Origin: Hyaloperonospora brassicae
Lineage: Eukaryota > Oomycota > Peronosporomycetes > Peronosporales > Peronosporaceae
Direction of reading: 5' to 3'
DNA length: 13,873 nucleotides
Assembly (NCBI GenBank): GCA_947650285.1
Contig: CANTFL010000628.1
Span: 1 to 13,873 of the forward strand
This document shows positions 1 through 8,477 of this stretch, piece after piece (the first letter of the stretch is position 1; every line of letters begins with the position of its first letter). Made by a program: the position numbers and the translations under genes. A model generated the notes under the pieces. The model was not told where the DNA came from, ran no database searches, and saw only the letters and a list, made by a program, of their open reading frames with translations.

Positions 1-133
1 CAGTACTACTTTATTCACAGCAATGTTCTGGATGAACCGGCTGTAATAGTTGATCACCACAAGAAACGCTTGCATACCCTTTTTTGACGCCGGGAATGTC
101 CACTCATCTCGTTTAACCAGTTCGGTCGGATCG
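1..133 (-). pseudogene. Gypsy reverse transcriptase, thumb region (fragment)
   Basis: The minus strand reads through without a stop. It contains the typical Gypsy sequence after the RT palm: an ADP box, then WTFPASKKGMQAFL and NYYSRFIQN. These mark the thumb/connection, where the polymerase grips the template. The fragment stops at a 5-bp GCTGC repeat bordering the solo LTR at 139-527, and the preceding RT sequence resumes beyond that LTR. It continues past the left edge, so RNase H and integrase are not visible. Confidence 0.85.
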
Positions 134-138
134 GCTGC
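134..138. repeat. Target-site duplication GCTGC, left copy of LTR A
   Basis: The 5-bp direct repeat GCTGC lies immediately left of the TGTAAC terminus. The identical partner is at 528-532. Confidence 0.8.
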
Positions 139-163
139 TGTAACGGGGCAGCCCGTACATGGA

Positions 164-342
164 ATTGTCACTTTAAGGAAAGTGACAATAAAGAATATGA
201 AGTTGAATTTTCTTGAACAATATCACCAAAGTGGTGATATTGAAGGGTCGACCAAAGAGTCTGTTCAGTGGTTGATATCTTGATGATATCAACCCACTAA
301 TCGCCGCAAGACGCGCGCAATGAGTGGTGACGAGACGTCACC
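164..342. repeat. Series of four hairpins in the 5' half of LTR A
   Basis: Four inverted repeats follow one another. (1) 164-174 with 179-189, 11 bp perfect, loop AAGG. (2) 218-228 with 232-242, 11 bp perfect, loop AAG. (3) 271-279 with 285-293, 9 bp perfect, extendable by AGTG/CACT around a bulged C. (4) 326-332 with 336-342, 7 bp perfect, loop AGA. The sequence between hairpins 3 and 4 is the box shared by all three LTR copies in the window (gcgcgcaatg core). The regular spacing suggests structured RNA or repeated palindromic sequence rather than chance. Confidence 0.8.
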
Positions 343-475
343 ATACACTCAGTTATATTAGCATAATTAGGTTAAGTCAAACAAAGAGACAGTAGTTAAA
401 TGACTTAATTACATTAATATAACAGTTCTGCTTTTACCTTACCTACGCTTCCTCGCTTGCCTTGTGTACGTCTGT

Positions 476-522
476 CGGGGCACCGATACCTTTGCGTTAA
501 GTTCACGCAAGGGTGTGCCCCG
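476..522. repeat. Long two-part hairpin at the 3' end of LTR A
   Basis: The outer stem CGGGGCAC (476-483) pairs with GTGCCCCG (515-522). The inner stem 489-497 pairs with 505-513, nine pairs including one T-G wobble, around loop taagttc. The outer arm overlaps the terminal inverted repeat. Copy B has a hairpin at the equivalent place with a different stem sequence (8703-8725). Confidence 0.75.
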
Positions 523-527
523 TTACA

Positions 528-532
528 GCTGC
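528..532. repeat. Target-site duplication GCTGC, right copy of LTR A
   Basis: The 5-bp direct repeat GCTGC lies immediately right of the GTTACA terminus. It matches 134-138. Confidence 0.8.
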
Positions 533-1093
533 AATGTCAGGTGATGTCACTTTGAGTGATAGGAAGTTTACCAGAGTCAACAAAAGATTCTCTTTGTAAA
601 GATGATGCTAATTCGGCACTCCGTGAAGCTCACCAGCAACCGGTTGAGTGTCACTAAACATCCGTCGAATCTCTTGCCCCCAAAGCAAGTATCATGAACA
701 GAAAATCGGCGATATAACACTGGGACACCTGTCGATTCATCTGTTCCGCCCGTGTCAAACATGTTGCTCGCCGGATTTATGACCAGACGTTGCAACGGAT
801 CAAACTCGTCGAAGGCTCGGTAGTTGGCTTTGAGCTTCGTCAACGACTATTTATAAGCGCCAAGCTAGTTGAGCTCTGTGGTTTCGGTTTCTCGCTTACT
901 CGTTGTTTCATCTTCGGCAGCTTTAACCTTGGCGGCAAATTCTTGCTAACCATCTTTCGGCTGAACGCACTCCCATAAATCGCTGTCGACGAGTTCTGGG
1001 TAGATCATGGGAGAATTCTGAAGTCCAAACGGCATACGCAACCGCTTGATATGCCCAGGGCACATACAAACGCTGACACGTGACGCGCTCGTT
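533..1093 (-). pseudogene. Gypsy reverse transcriptase, palm region (pseudogene)
   Basis: Read downwards from 1093, the minus strand shows ERARHVSAFVCALG, one frameshift, then KRLRMPFGLQNSPMIY (the RT MPFGL motif). A spacer rich in Lys, Glu and Thr follows, then DPLQRLV, and SVHDTCFGG around the catalytic site. CLVTL, ECRIS and FTK follow as in Phytophthora Gypsy elements. The catalytic pair, normally Asp-Asp, reads His-Asp (codons at 694-696 and 691-693). Several stops interrupt it, including codons in the spacer and one after FTKRIFC. The protein would have copied the element's RNA; this copy cannot. It is bordered by the 1098-2009 insertion and by the solo LTR at 139-527. Confidence 0.88.
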
Positions 1094-1799
1094 CAGTTGT
1101 GGTGGAGTGGTGATCGCTGTTTTGAGGAGTCGATCCCAACTCTCCACTAGAGCCCGGACGACCGACTAACGAAAGGGGTACTCTGATTCCGTGTTGATGC
1201 TTCGCTCACCTTGTGTATTCGTCGGTGGGGAGGGTTGCACTCTTCCAGTTGGACTCGAGTCGATACCAAGCTTAATCGTGGTTAGGATTGGTGCTGTCGC
1301 GTAAGAACCCTAAAACAATCGCGGGTGTACTTGTAAGGTGCTCGATATGAGTCACCTTGACCTCTACGAGATCTCCTTGTCCAATTTAGGTACTTAATTC
1401 GCAAGCCCTCTGACCACTTGAGGCGTCTCGCGATCTTGCACCTTTTGCCTTTTTTTACGTGTTTGCTGCGTCTGATCGCAGTTGGAACTTATGTTGAGAG
1501 TTCGTAATTCCTGACTAAACAATCCAGGGATATACCTTGATTAAAGTATGCAACATTCTTGACGTCGGGTGGCCAATGATTCAATCCGGAATCGAAAGCG
1601 ACACGTGTACTTCAATGCAAATTTAACTCGGTTTAATGTTAACCAATCGAATCCAAAAAAAGTAAACATCGCAAGGTTTATCTTTTACACGACTTTCGAA
1701 GCCACGCGTCGCCCTCCCTAGAGGACGCTTTCCTTGTACCTCTGTGGTTTACACCAAGTGTATTTTCTTTAGATACTTAGCGTGACCCACACCCGAATT

Positions 1800-1879
1800 G
1801 TATACAACAAATTGAGATCGAGAGATCAGATTAGGATCTAGGGATCGTGTATACAACAGATCGAGATCGAGAGATCAGA
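1800..1879. repeat. 31-bp direct repeat inside the 912-bp insertion
   Basis: Copies at 1800-1830 and 1849-1879 match at 29 of 31 positions. Both start GTATACAACA and end with a GAGATCGAGAGATCAGA stretch. They are offset by 49 bp. Confidence 0.85.
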
Positions 1880-1964
1880 GCGATATCGAGAGCCACCCAT
1901 TCCATTCGGTATATTCCAATCCGAATCCTTCTTGGACATGACTTACGCCTGCGATCTGTTGTAT
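1851..1964. repeat. 13-bp perfect inverted repeat ATACAACAGATCG
   Basis: ATACAACAGATCG at 1851-1863 is exactly inverted at 1952-1964 (CGATCTGTTGTAT). The arms are separated by 88 bp. The inverted arms suggest a smaller foldback element or an LTR-terminal palindrome within the 912-bp insertion. Confidence 0.75.
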
Positions 1965-2013
1965 CCCACGCCCAACGCAACGGTTGAAACTCGTGATCGC
2001 TTTATCACACAGT

Positions 2014-2880
2014 CATCATTGCCGCCCAAAATTTACTGGATGCATCGAGCGATCAAAACCACTGGTAGCTTTCAAGCTCGGTCAACAAATCGTTGAACAA
2101 GGGCATTGCGTATTCCATGCTGGCCGTGACGGCGTTGAAGAGTTAATCATCGATGCATAACTAGATGTCAACGCCGTTCTTCTTTGGGGGGGCCACTATG
2201 GGCAAAGCATAAGGACTTCGGGAAAACGAAATCAGTTTTGCCTTCAACAGCCTATTCAGCAGTTCTTACAACTTCGATAAGTGGCTTAGTGTAACCCGTC
2301 TGGCTCTCTTCATAATCGGAACATGATCTTGGACGTCGATATTACACACCCCTCTATATGCTAGAGGTGGTAGAGCGTTACCACCGGAGACCACAATTTC
2401 TTCGTGTCTCTGCAATACACTAATCAGCTCTGATCGTTTGGTGTCCGTGTGGTCAGTGCATACCATATTGTCCCCAGTCTAATCCAGCTTGTTTGGTGCT
2501 ACCTCGATGATATCCGGTAAGAACGCGAGTTCTTGAGCATAATCGACCAGGATGATATCGCTCGCGATATGCTCAAAATCTGATGTATCGATCGGGGGAG
2601 GCGTCTATGAGGGATCCGTATTTGCCGCATCGAATGACTTTCACTCACACAGGAATACACAATCGAGGTCGTCAAATGGTTCCCCTTCCTGCCTCTCGTC
2701 GCTTCGTTTCGCGATTCGTCGAGTCGATCGGCGGGATTTGTTCTGGTATAAACTTGACCGTCTGTCACGCACGAATCGTCGAGTTGAGCTGAATAGAATG
2801 GGTTCATGTCATCGCCATCACCCTCCGTGCATTTTGCTGAACACAGTTTGCTCGCGAAATTTATGTTGACGGAGCTTCGT
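2014..2880 (-). pseudogene. Gypsy reverse transcriptase, finger region and preceding linker (pseudogene)
   Basis: Read downwards, the minus strand shows PPPIDTSDFEH, ASDIILVDYAQELAFLP (about 2605-2510), then LQRHEEIVVSGGNALPP and CNIDVQDHVP (2410-2320). After a stop it continues with the RT finger motifs: LISFSRSPYALPIV, PPKKNGVDI, LCIDD, NAVTASMEYAMPL and FWAAMMT. Stops fall at conserved codons, for example replacing the Arg after VDI and the Trp/Cys region of YQWF.SLDA. The frame is constant from 2466 to 2014. The sequence is then cut by the 912-bp insertion and carries on with ERARH at 1093. Confidence 0.88.
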
Positions 2881-3419
2881 CAGCTAATCGTTGCGTCGTC
2901 CAGTATCGTGTTGTTATTCGTATCGTGTGCATGACCCATCTCGGTCGGTGTTGACCCATCTTCGATAAATTCCAGTAATGACTCGACTCCTCCGTCCGAC
3001 GTACTTTATTTGTTCTGTTGCTGTAAACGTAACCATCTTGTCGTATTTTTTAGTAGGTCGTGTGTAAGCTCGCCGCTCGACAGCAGGCGGTTGTTGACTC
3101 AATCATTCTGCATACTGCTGTTTTTCTTTTTAAAACCGCCCGTCCATTACATTTTTACATTCTAACACCTGTCAGTCGTGACACTTCGTCGCGTTAAGTC
3201 TGACGTACCCGTCGTCTCGCGGAAGCACTTCGTGTGATAGCCATAGCAAGACTATAAATTGTGCTGACCACGGAGCACTTCTCGTCGAGACGTTCATCAG
3301 CCGTACTCACGTCGCCGCTCCATTATTGTTGTGTATCACGGTCGTCACGAGTGTGGGTAGTCGACAAATCCATAGCTCGTGAGTTGGTTTGCTGGGATGT
3401 TTCCGCTGCAACCAGAACT
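2881..3419 (-). pseudogene. Gypsy protease-RT linker (degenerate)
   Basis: The minus strand shows YVRLNATK near 3205-3180 and SQQPPAVERRAYTRPTKK near 3099-3045, short blocks recalled from the region between protease and RT in Phytophthora Gypsy polyproteins. Frames change several times and stops are frequent. No catalytic motif is expected in this part. The assignment rests mainly on position between clear protease and RT and on the PPAVERR block. Confidence 0.65.
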
Positions 3420-3905
3420 CTACATACGATCGAATTTCGACATCCAATGAGCTAGCCAGGCCTCCAGCAATATCATCTCCGTATGTGGTGTCGTCAACCC
3501 CTCTCGCCGACCCCAATAGAGGTATAGCGATTTTGTCTTAAATTTGGCCGTCGCGTTAAAACAGTCTAGTCGGTTGGCGGCTGGTATTATGAACTCCGTT
3601 CCGAGGATAAGATCAACACCCGCATGATGGGGCATAATCCACACTTCAAAATTATATACCACTTCCCATCCTAGAGTGATCTTCCATGTCGTTTGTGCCG
3701 TGAGGATGACCTTCAACTTTCGAATTCGGATTGACATCAATTTGTTTGTCTTTCATCGTAAGCTATCGTAGTCGTAGCTTCTTAGCGAATGAGTTACTAA
3801 TGGCCGAAATGTTAGCGCCTGTATCCAGCAATATTTTAGCTCGTTCGTCATTGACAGCACCCATGACTAGCGCTCTCATCTGTACTCGTCGGTCGAACTC
3901 CTTCG
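3420..3905 (-). pseudogene. Gypsy retropepsin (aspartic protease) pseudogene
   Basis: The minus strand reads AKILLDTGANISAIS, containing the retropepsin active-site motif DTGA (codons at 3814-3825). A stop follows after KKLRLR. In a shifted frame the second half continues as WKITLGWEVVYNFEVWI, then HHAGVDLILGTEFIIPA and RLDCFNATAKF, where ILGTEF corresponds to the conserved flap-to-C-terminal hydrophobic-Gly pattern. Retropepsins act as homodimers to cut the polyprotein. The stop and frameshift between the two halves make this copy inactive. Confidence 0.88.
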
Positions 3906-4700
3906 ACTACCACCATTCCAATCGGTCTCCTGATAAAAGTTTCAATTTTTTCGTCACCCATGTCATAGCACGCAGCCGTCTGTGTGCGACTATCCTTGTG
4001 ATCGATAGACCTCCACCATCGTCTTAACGATCCCGTTCCATCTCTTGTTTTTCACATCTCCACTCGTCGGGCAGTTGTATAATCCAACGAAGGAAAACAC
4101 GTAGTTCGCTTCCACTGCTGGTTCAACAGACTGCGGCAACCCGTTGTTATCCTGGTCAGTCAGAGTCGGCGAGCCTGGTCGTTTAAATGGCTCGACGAGT
4201 ATATGTGGTGGATGTCTTCTGGACAGCCGATTTATCCACCGATGTCCTGACGAAATTGTCCAGCTTCTCAAATTGTGCAAATAACTCGCACCGGGTAACG
4301 TCATGTACCTGTTTTTAGAACTCGCACCGTCGCCTGCAAAACTGAGCGTCGTGTTCCATGGCATATCATGCACCGCACGTTCCGTACATTCGACGCTCTC
4401 GTGACGAATCCGTGCGTTCTTGTCGGTCCACTCTTTCACGTCGGCCGTACATCTTGTCCGACCTTGGTACCATAAAAAGTGGGATCGAGGGTGATCCTGA
4501 CGGCCGACCGGGTTTTGGATTTGACTTACCTCTGCTCCTGCTTCCATCCATTTCGAGTCAGAGTCGTAATCATATTCAATCAGGTGCTCTAGTGCACTTT
4601 TATCACTCGACGAATCGTACAAATCGGTTTTACGGCTCCATCTGCGCTCGTCGAGCGCTGTTTGTCGATCTTTCTAAGGATGGTGATGCATGGGTGACAC
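3906..4700 (-). pseudogene. Gypsy gag C-terminus with zinc-knuckle region (pseudogene)
   Basis: From 4389 down to 4183 one minus-strand frame reads MYGTCGA, HDAQFCRRRCEF, KQVHDVTRCELF and FEKLDNFVRTSVDKS, with two internal stops. The Cys/His spacing resembles the zinc-knuckle nucleic-acid-binding end of Phytophthora Gypsy gag. Upstream, 4551-4389 is rich in Arg, Ser and Lys, as expected before a zinc knuckle. A long open frame (4622-3990) overlaps this region but does not carry the family motifs, so it is treated as a shadow. Confidence 0.7.
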
Positions 4701-4927
4701 TTCGACTAACGTCAAAGTCTCGCTTGTTGTTCCAGATCGACGTACCATGTCGGTCATCACCGTGATTCAGACGACGGTCATTCCGACGTTCAGGTCGACC
4801 ACTTTGACGATCGTCGAGCCTTGCCTCACGTCTTGGTTTGCTCCTACGAAGACCATCATCACTTTCCTTTCGTCGGCTACCCGTGTATATTTCTTGTGAC
4901 GACTCAGACCGTGTCCGGTATTCAAAC

Positions 4928-5402
4928 GATCACGTTGTTTCTCTCGCTTCTCATTAAGCAATCGATGTCTGATGATTTTTTTACGTGCTGGATATCATCG
5001 AGTCGTTGTGCATAGTTCAGATCCATCAGGTCTTCGTCACCGCAGTTTAACAGGAAGTGATCGACATGTTCGGCAGAATCCGCACCGCCTTTCTCATACT
5101 GAATTCGCGCCGTCCGTGCATAACCGTTCAGTCGCAGCAGAAAATCTCACACGTGCTCGGTCTCACCACACTTAGCTGAGTGATACGTTGACCTAGCGGA
5201 TTGGTCGAACTGCGATCACTAATAGTCCATGAACTCTTCTCTGAGATGCTTCTACTTCCGCTGAGTCTTCTTTAGAAGGTGTCGATACCAACGTTTGGCT
5301 GCTTTGTCCAGGTACAGTGAAATAGGCTCGCAGCACTCGTCTGGCGGTTGGCAAGTCCCTTTCATCTCGTGGGTGAAACTTTTGATCCACTGCAAGGCAT
5401 CG
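4928..5402 (-). pseudogene. Gypsy gag core (retrotransposon gag/capsid-like) pseudogene
   Basis: A single minus-strand frame reads ALQWIKSFTHEMKGT, PPDE, SLYLDKAAKRWYRHL, SQFDQSARSTYHSAK, HVDHFLLNC and LNGYARTARIQYE, matching the retrotransposon gag domain that forms the particle shell. It is closed by four or more in-frame stops, several at positions where the family has Trp or Cys. The frame is otherwise kept for about 470 bp, so decay here is mainly by point mutation. Confidence 0.85.
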
Positions 5403-6700
5403 TCCGAATGATATCGCTTCTCCTCAAGCCTGGCGACCTTCTCTTATGTAGCGTGTGTGCGTATTGCCATGACGTGTCCTCTTTCGCTTTTATCACCGTA
5501 GCTCAACTGTCTGTTAAGACTATTCGATCGCTCATCGGCCTCTTGATAGTCGTCGTATACACCTTCATCTTCTTCGTAGTATTCATCACCTGTCGTCATT
5601 TTCGTCTCCTTTTGATACCTTGGTCGTGGAGTCTTTATCACCCGTGGATTACGCGGTGGTTTGACCATGTGAGAATCAACTTGGTACGACGTACCTTCCA
5701 CCCCCGTGAAGACTCCGCGTTTCAGCTCTGAGGTTTCGGCAGCGGCGTGTTCACCGGTACCATGTCTTCAACTCTTCGCTCAACTTGCTCATCTAAGAGT
5801 AGTGCTGATCCCTTTTCTATCACGATCACCATATGACCGCCTGAGTTCGACGGTTAAACGGAACGGGGGACTTCGTTCCGCCTTCCACCCCGAACACTTC
5901 CGCCCCGAACACTTCCTTCAGCTTAAGCTTCCACTTCACCTATTCGATACCCACCAAGCAAACCTGAATGTCCGATTTCATCAGCTTCGTGGGCACCATT
6001 TATCACTTATAACCCATTGCTCGTAGCAGCAGCATTATACTGTCGACTAGCTGTTCGAGAGATATGCTGGTGAAGGGTTGCATTAGCTTATTGCCCAGGT
6101 TCGCCCACGTCGCTTTGTAGGATGCCTTTGGCTTAAACAGTTAGATTCAACGAATCTTCTTCATTTCCTAGGCTAGTCGGCACAGAGCCCGATTTGCCAT
6201 AGGTGCCTTGGCATTCATCGTGGACCAGGAAGCTAGCGGGGGTCGCTCACCAGGGTTCACACCTTGACCACCATTTGCTTCTTCGTCAAGTCGAAGAGCT
6301 TGACGTCCATCAACCCCGCGAAGGTTTCTGACGTGGACCACATGCAACGAACATTATTCCGCTTCATGGACGAATTCAACGTCATCGTTATCATCAGCGT
6401 GTCCATCCTCATCACCATCTTGGGAACTCGCTTCGAAGTCGTCAAAATGAATAGCCCGATCCACCCCTGCGTCAGCGTGGGTAATGATCGCTTTCTTCGG
6501 GTTCCACTCAGCACGCGGAGTCCTTCCTGCTGTCACCGGAATCGTGCCACTTGCGTGTTTCGAGTCTATGTTCATAATGCTCCTTGGTTGTTTGGTATCT
6601 GCTAAAACAATCACACACCCTGAATTCCCGGGTCGCGGCACGAGTTGTTGTATAGTAGTTAGTCAGATCTGTGGCAATGCAGTCTCAACGTAACAACACA
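5403..6700 (-). pseudogene. Gypsy gag middle region, acidic (pseudogene)
   Basis: Minus-strand frames at 5701-5444 (TPRPRYQKETKMTTGDEYYE, then EEDEGVYDDYQEADER) and 6641-6354 (DAGVDRAIHFDDFE, then an Asp-rich DGDEDGHADDNDD) are strongly acidic. This resembles the region before the gag core in Phytophthora Gypsy elements. The stretch between them (5740-6250) has no clear frame and nothing else recognisable. Confidence 0.55.
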
Positions 6701-6976
6701 AAAATCGCCGAGCTAGTCGGCGAAGTTTGACTTATACGTCGGGTAAATGCCCTTCGCAGTTTTCCCCTTCCGGTTCAGTTGTGGCTCTCTCCTAGCTGAG
6801 TACCTCCAACCACTCACACTCTTTTCCAGAAGATTGCCTGAGCTCAGCAGCTTTCGTTCCTCTAATCCTGCGACCTCGTACCAACGGGTAGACGTCGGAG
6901 TTTTGACGCTTTTACAGGTCACCGGGCGCGGTATACACCCGACTAGAAGACTTACGGTGTCCTTGGTTAAAGACCC

Positions 6977-7095
6977 ACCGGCTCGTCGCTCGACGAGTCT
7001 TTGGACAGTACCGTCTATTGAGTAACCGGCTCGCCGTGTGCGAGTCTTATAGTGGGTTCGTCTACTTTGTCACCGGCTCGTCGTGCGACGAGACT
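6977..7095. repeat. Three 47-48-bp spaced palindromic repeats
   Basis: ACCGGCTCG starts at 6977, 7025 and 7072. Each start is followed by a complementary CGAGt or CGACGAGt, giving a short hairpin such as CTCGTCG/CGACGAG at 6982-6988 with 6991-6997. The period equals 16 codons. On the minus strand each unit gives a related peptide (SSDEPV, HGEPV, HDEPV), so this is probably a decayed protein repeat. Confidence 0.75.
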
Positions 7096-7409
7096 GGTAT
7101 TTTGCTGGAAGCGAGTAATGCCCAACCCGGGCCGACTTCTTTCTTGGCGCTTTCCGCCGAGACCTCTACAAGGTACGCTCCTCGAGGCTCGACAGCAGGC
7201 ATGATCTAACCCACGCAGGGACTTACCTCAAAAGTTTACACGTGTCTTGGACTTGGACAATTCTGCTCTGTATTGATTATCTCCTATTCCATCCCAAACT
7301 TCAAAAAACTCTCGAGGGGTGGTTCTCCTTCATCCCCCTCGTCGTCCTATGCTAATACCTAGTAGTATGGACTGATCATCATTTTGCTCTCTAGTCGGGT
7401 CGTCCCACG

Positions 7410-7512
7410 TCAAATCTTGTCTCATCGAGTCTTGGCTCGTCGAGTCTTCCCTCGTGTTGTCTTCCGTCTCCGAGTCCTGTCTGGCCGAGTCTTGTCTCAT
7501 CGAGCCTTGATT
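7410..7512. repeat. 15-bp minisatellite, about seven units
   Basis: Units of the form CTTGTCTCATCGAGT repeat with a 15-bp period and scattered substitutions (CTTGGCTCGTCGAGT, CTTCCGTCTCCGAGT, CCTGTCTGGCCGAGT and so on). On the minus strand this encodes a five-residue repeat D-S-x-x-Q/E without stops. The whole frame is open from about 7550 to 7300, so selection as coding repeat is possible before decay. Confidence 0.85.
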
Positions 7513-7570
7513 CGCCGACTTCGATGTGCTTTGGCTATTCTCGTCGGGTTATTCACTCCTATAATCAAAT

Positions 7571-8290
7571 CATAAGTAGGCAATATTACGATCAGAAATG
7601 ACCCACACCACACTACACTTATTCGTCTTCTGCTGTACAGTCAATGTACGGCCAATATTTTATGTGTGTACATCTTCAGCTACTTTCCGCCAACTGCGAA
7701 TAAAATATTATGTTTTGTACATACGTCACCAATGATGGAAATTGTAATGGGCATTGACGACTTGTAGCTTCTCAATGAGATGCGTTGCTCTAATCAATGC
7801 AGAATCCTGAACGCACTGATTACGATTAGCTACTACGCAAGCGCCCGCTTCGTGTTGCGTCACGCGATGATACACGGTATCTACAAAGCATATGTACACA
7901 TCATAACTGCTTCTGCGTATGCCGTTCCGCAACTATACATTATTTCAACAAAGTTTGTTTGTCGCTTCCACCTAGTATTTGTATCGTGCAAATCATCTCG
8001 GCGACATTATATTGCGGAGCTAGTAATTGTCTTTCTTTTTCTAAAGTTGCGACCACTACATCTAGCAATTACTAGCTTTTGTATTAATTTAAACATAATC
8101 GTTGAAGGGCGATGAAGGTCGATGAATGTGCGTGTAGGTCGATTAACGGATTCCACGGGCTGTATGAACAGTATCCACCTTGTTCAAAGTGTGCGTCTCT
8201 GTGTTAGGGAAAAGAAATGTACGAGATGACTTGAAATGGTGTAAACAAGCTGAAAATCAATCTCTTGACTGCACATCATGCCTGCTTAGC
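7571..8290. other. AT-rich stretch with inverted repeats and no convincing gene
   Basis: It lies between the gag end and LTR B. It has two perfect inverted repeats: AATATTTTAT (7654-7663) with ATAAAATATT (7700-7709), and AGCTAGTAATTG (8018-8029) with CAATTACTAGCT (8066-8077). Both have 36-bp loops. A minus-strand frame at 7932-7726 (68 residues, ending HLIEKLQVVNAHYNFHHW) looks protein-like but I do not recognise it. It could be the leader of the Gypsy element, or small inserted elements. Confidence 0.5.
7726..7932 (-). pseudogene. Unidentified 68-residue protein-like fragment
   Basis: The frame contains HRVTQHEAGACVVANRNQ and LIRATHLIEKLQVVNAHYNF, with balanced amino-acid use and no low complexity. 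There is no signal peptide and no motif I can name. It lies upstream of the Gypsy gag in the same orientation and is surrounded by inverted repeats, so a transposon-derived fragment is plausible. It may also be a chance ORF. Confidence 0.25.
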
Positions 8291-8339
8291 TGTAACGGGG
8301 TGAGCTTGTGACATAAAAATTGATATCTTTGTACCATTT

Positions 8340-8477
8340 TTGAACATTTTTCTATTTCAATAATGTTCAATTGACTTTACCCGAAAGGGAGAAGGTTGGA
8401 GGAATATTACCCCCGAGGGCAATATTTCGTTGATGGGTTGCCCCGCCTCATGGTTGATGTCCACGGCACATCAACCA
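8340..8477. repeat. Series of hairpins in the 5' half of LTR B
   Basis: Stem 8340-8348 pairs with 8362-8370 (9 bp perfect). Stem 8403-8412 pairs with 8417-8426 (9 pairs plus one mismatch, loop ccga). Stem 8451-8460 pairs with 8468-8477 (10 bp perfect). They precede the shared box in the same order as the hairpins of copy A, with different stem sequences. Confidence 0.75.

Larger units (their letters stand above)
139..527. mobile_element. Solo LTR (copy A) inserted in the Gypsy RT
   Basis: It begins TGTAACGGGGCA and ends TGCCCCGTTACA, a perfect 12-bp terminal inverted repeat with TG...CA ends. GCTGC directly flanks both sides (134-138 and 528-532), the 5-bp target duplication typical of Gypsy integrases. 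The RT homology on the two sides is contiguous if the element and one repeat copy are ignored. No primer-binding site, polypurine tract or internal coding region is present, so it reads as a solo LTR left by LTR-LTR recombination. A non-autonomous TIR element is the alternative. It contains at least five hairpins, listed separately. Orientation is undetermined. Confidence 0.85.
1098..2009. mobile_element. 912-bp TG...CA insertion in the Gypsy RT (probable solo LTR of another family)
   Basis: The 4-bp sequence CAGT borders both ends (1094-1097 and 2010-2013). The host RT reading frame passes from one flank to the other if the insert and one CAGT are ignored. The ends are TGTGGTGGAGTGG... and ...CGCTTTATCACA. 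Inverted, they match at 9 of the first 14 positions and the mismatches are all transitions. No convincing ORF lies inside. It contains a 31-bp direct repeat and a 13-bp inverted repeat around ATACAACAGATCG. A solo LTR of a different retroelement fits best; a non-autonomous TIR element remains possible. Confidence 0.7.
1..7570 (-). mobile_element. Ancient degenerate Ty3/Gypsy retrotransposon, 3' side cut by window edge
   Basis: Read on the minus strand, this stretch gives Gypsy domains in the expected order: gag N-terminus, gag core, zinc knuckle, retropepsin (LLDTGA and LGTEFIIPA motifs), linker, then reverse transcriptase (MPFGL motif, thumb). The order is unbroken once the insertions at 139-527 and 1098-2009 are set aside. 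Many in-frame stops and frameshifts show it is long dead. RNase H and integrase would lie beyond the left edge. The family call comes from recalled Phytophthora Gypsy features, not from a search. The 5' limit is uncertain because no primer-binding site or matching LTR boundary was found next to the gag end. Confidence 0.9.
6701..7570 (-). pseudogene. Gypsy gag N-terminal region with internal peptide repeats (pseudogene)
   Basis: The minus frame 6922-6713 reads RWYEVAGLEERKLLSSG, NLLEKSV and REPQLNRKGKTAKGIYPTYK. Upstream, 7550-7300 reads an Asp/Ser/Gln-rich frame made of five-residue repeats (DSMRQ, DSARQ, DSETE, DNTRE, DSTSQ). Between them lie three 16-codon repeats around DEPV. No function can be assigned to the repeats. 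Placement in gag rests on continuity with the core and recalled family resemblance, so the upstream limit is approximate. Confidence 0.6.

Noticed and set aside
164..342. CRISPR-like array of palindromes
   Set aside because: The palindromes differ in sequence and have no regular spacers. The context is a eukaryotic LTR.
3990..4622. 210-residue minus-strand ORF as an intact gene
   Set aside because: The gag zinc-knuckle motifs lie in another frame of the same strand. The long frame has no family motifs and looks like a chance opening.
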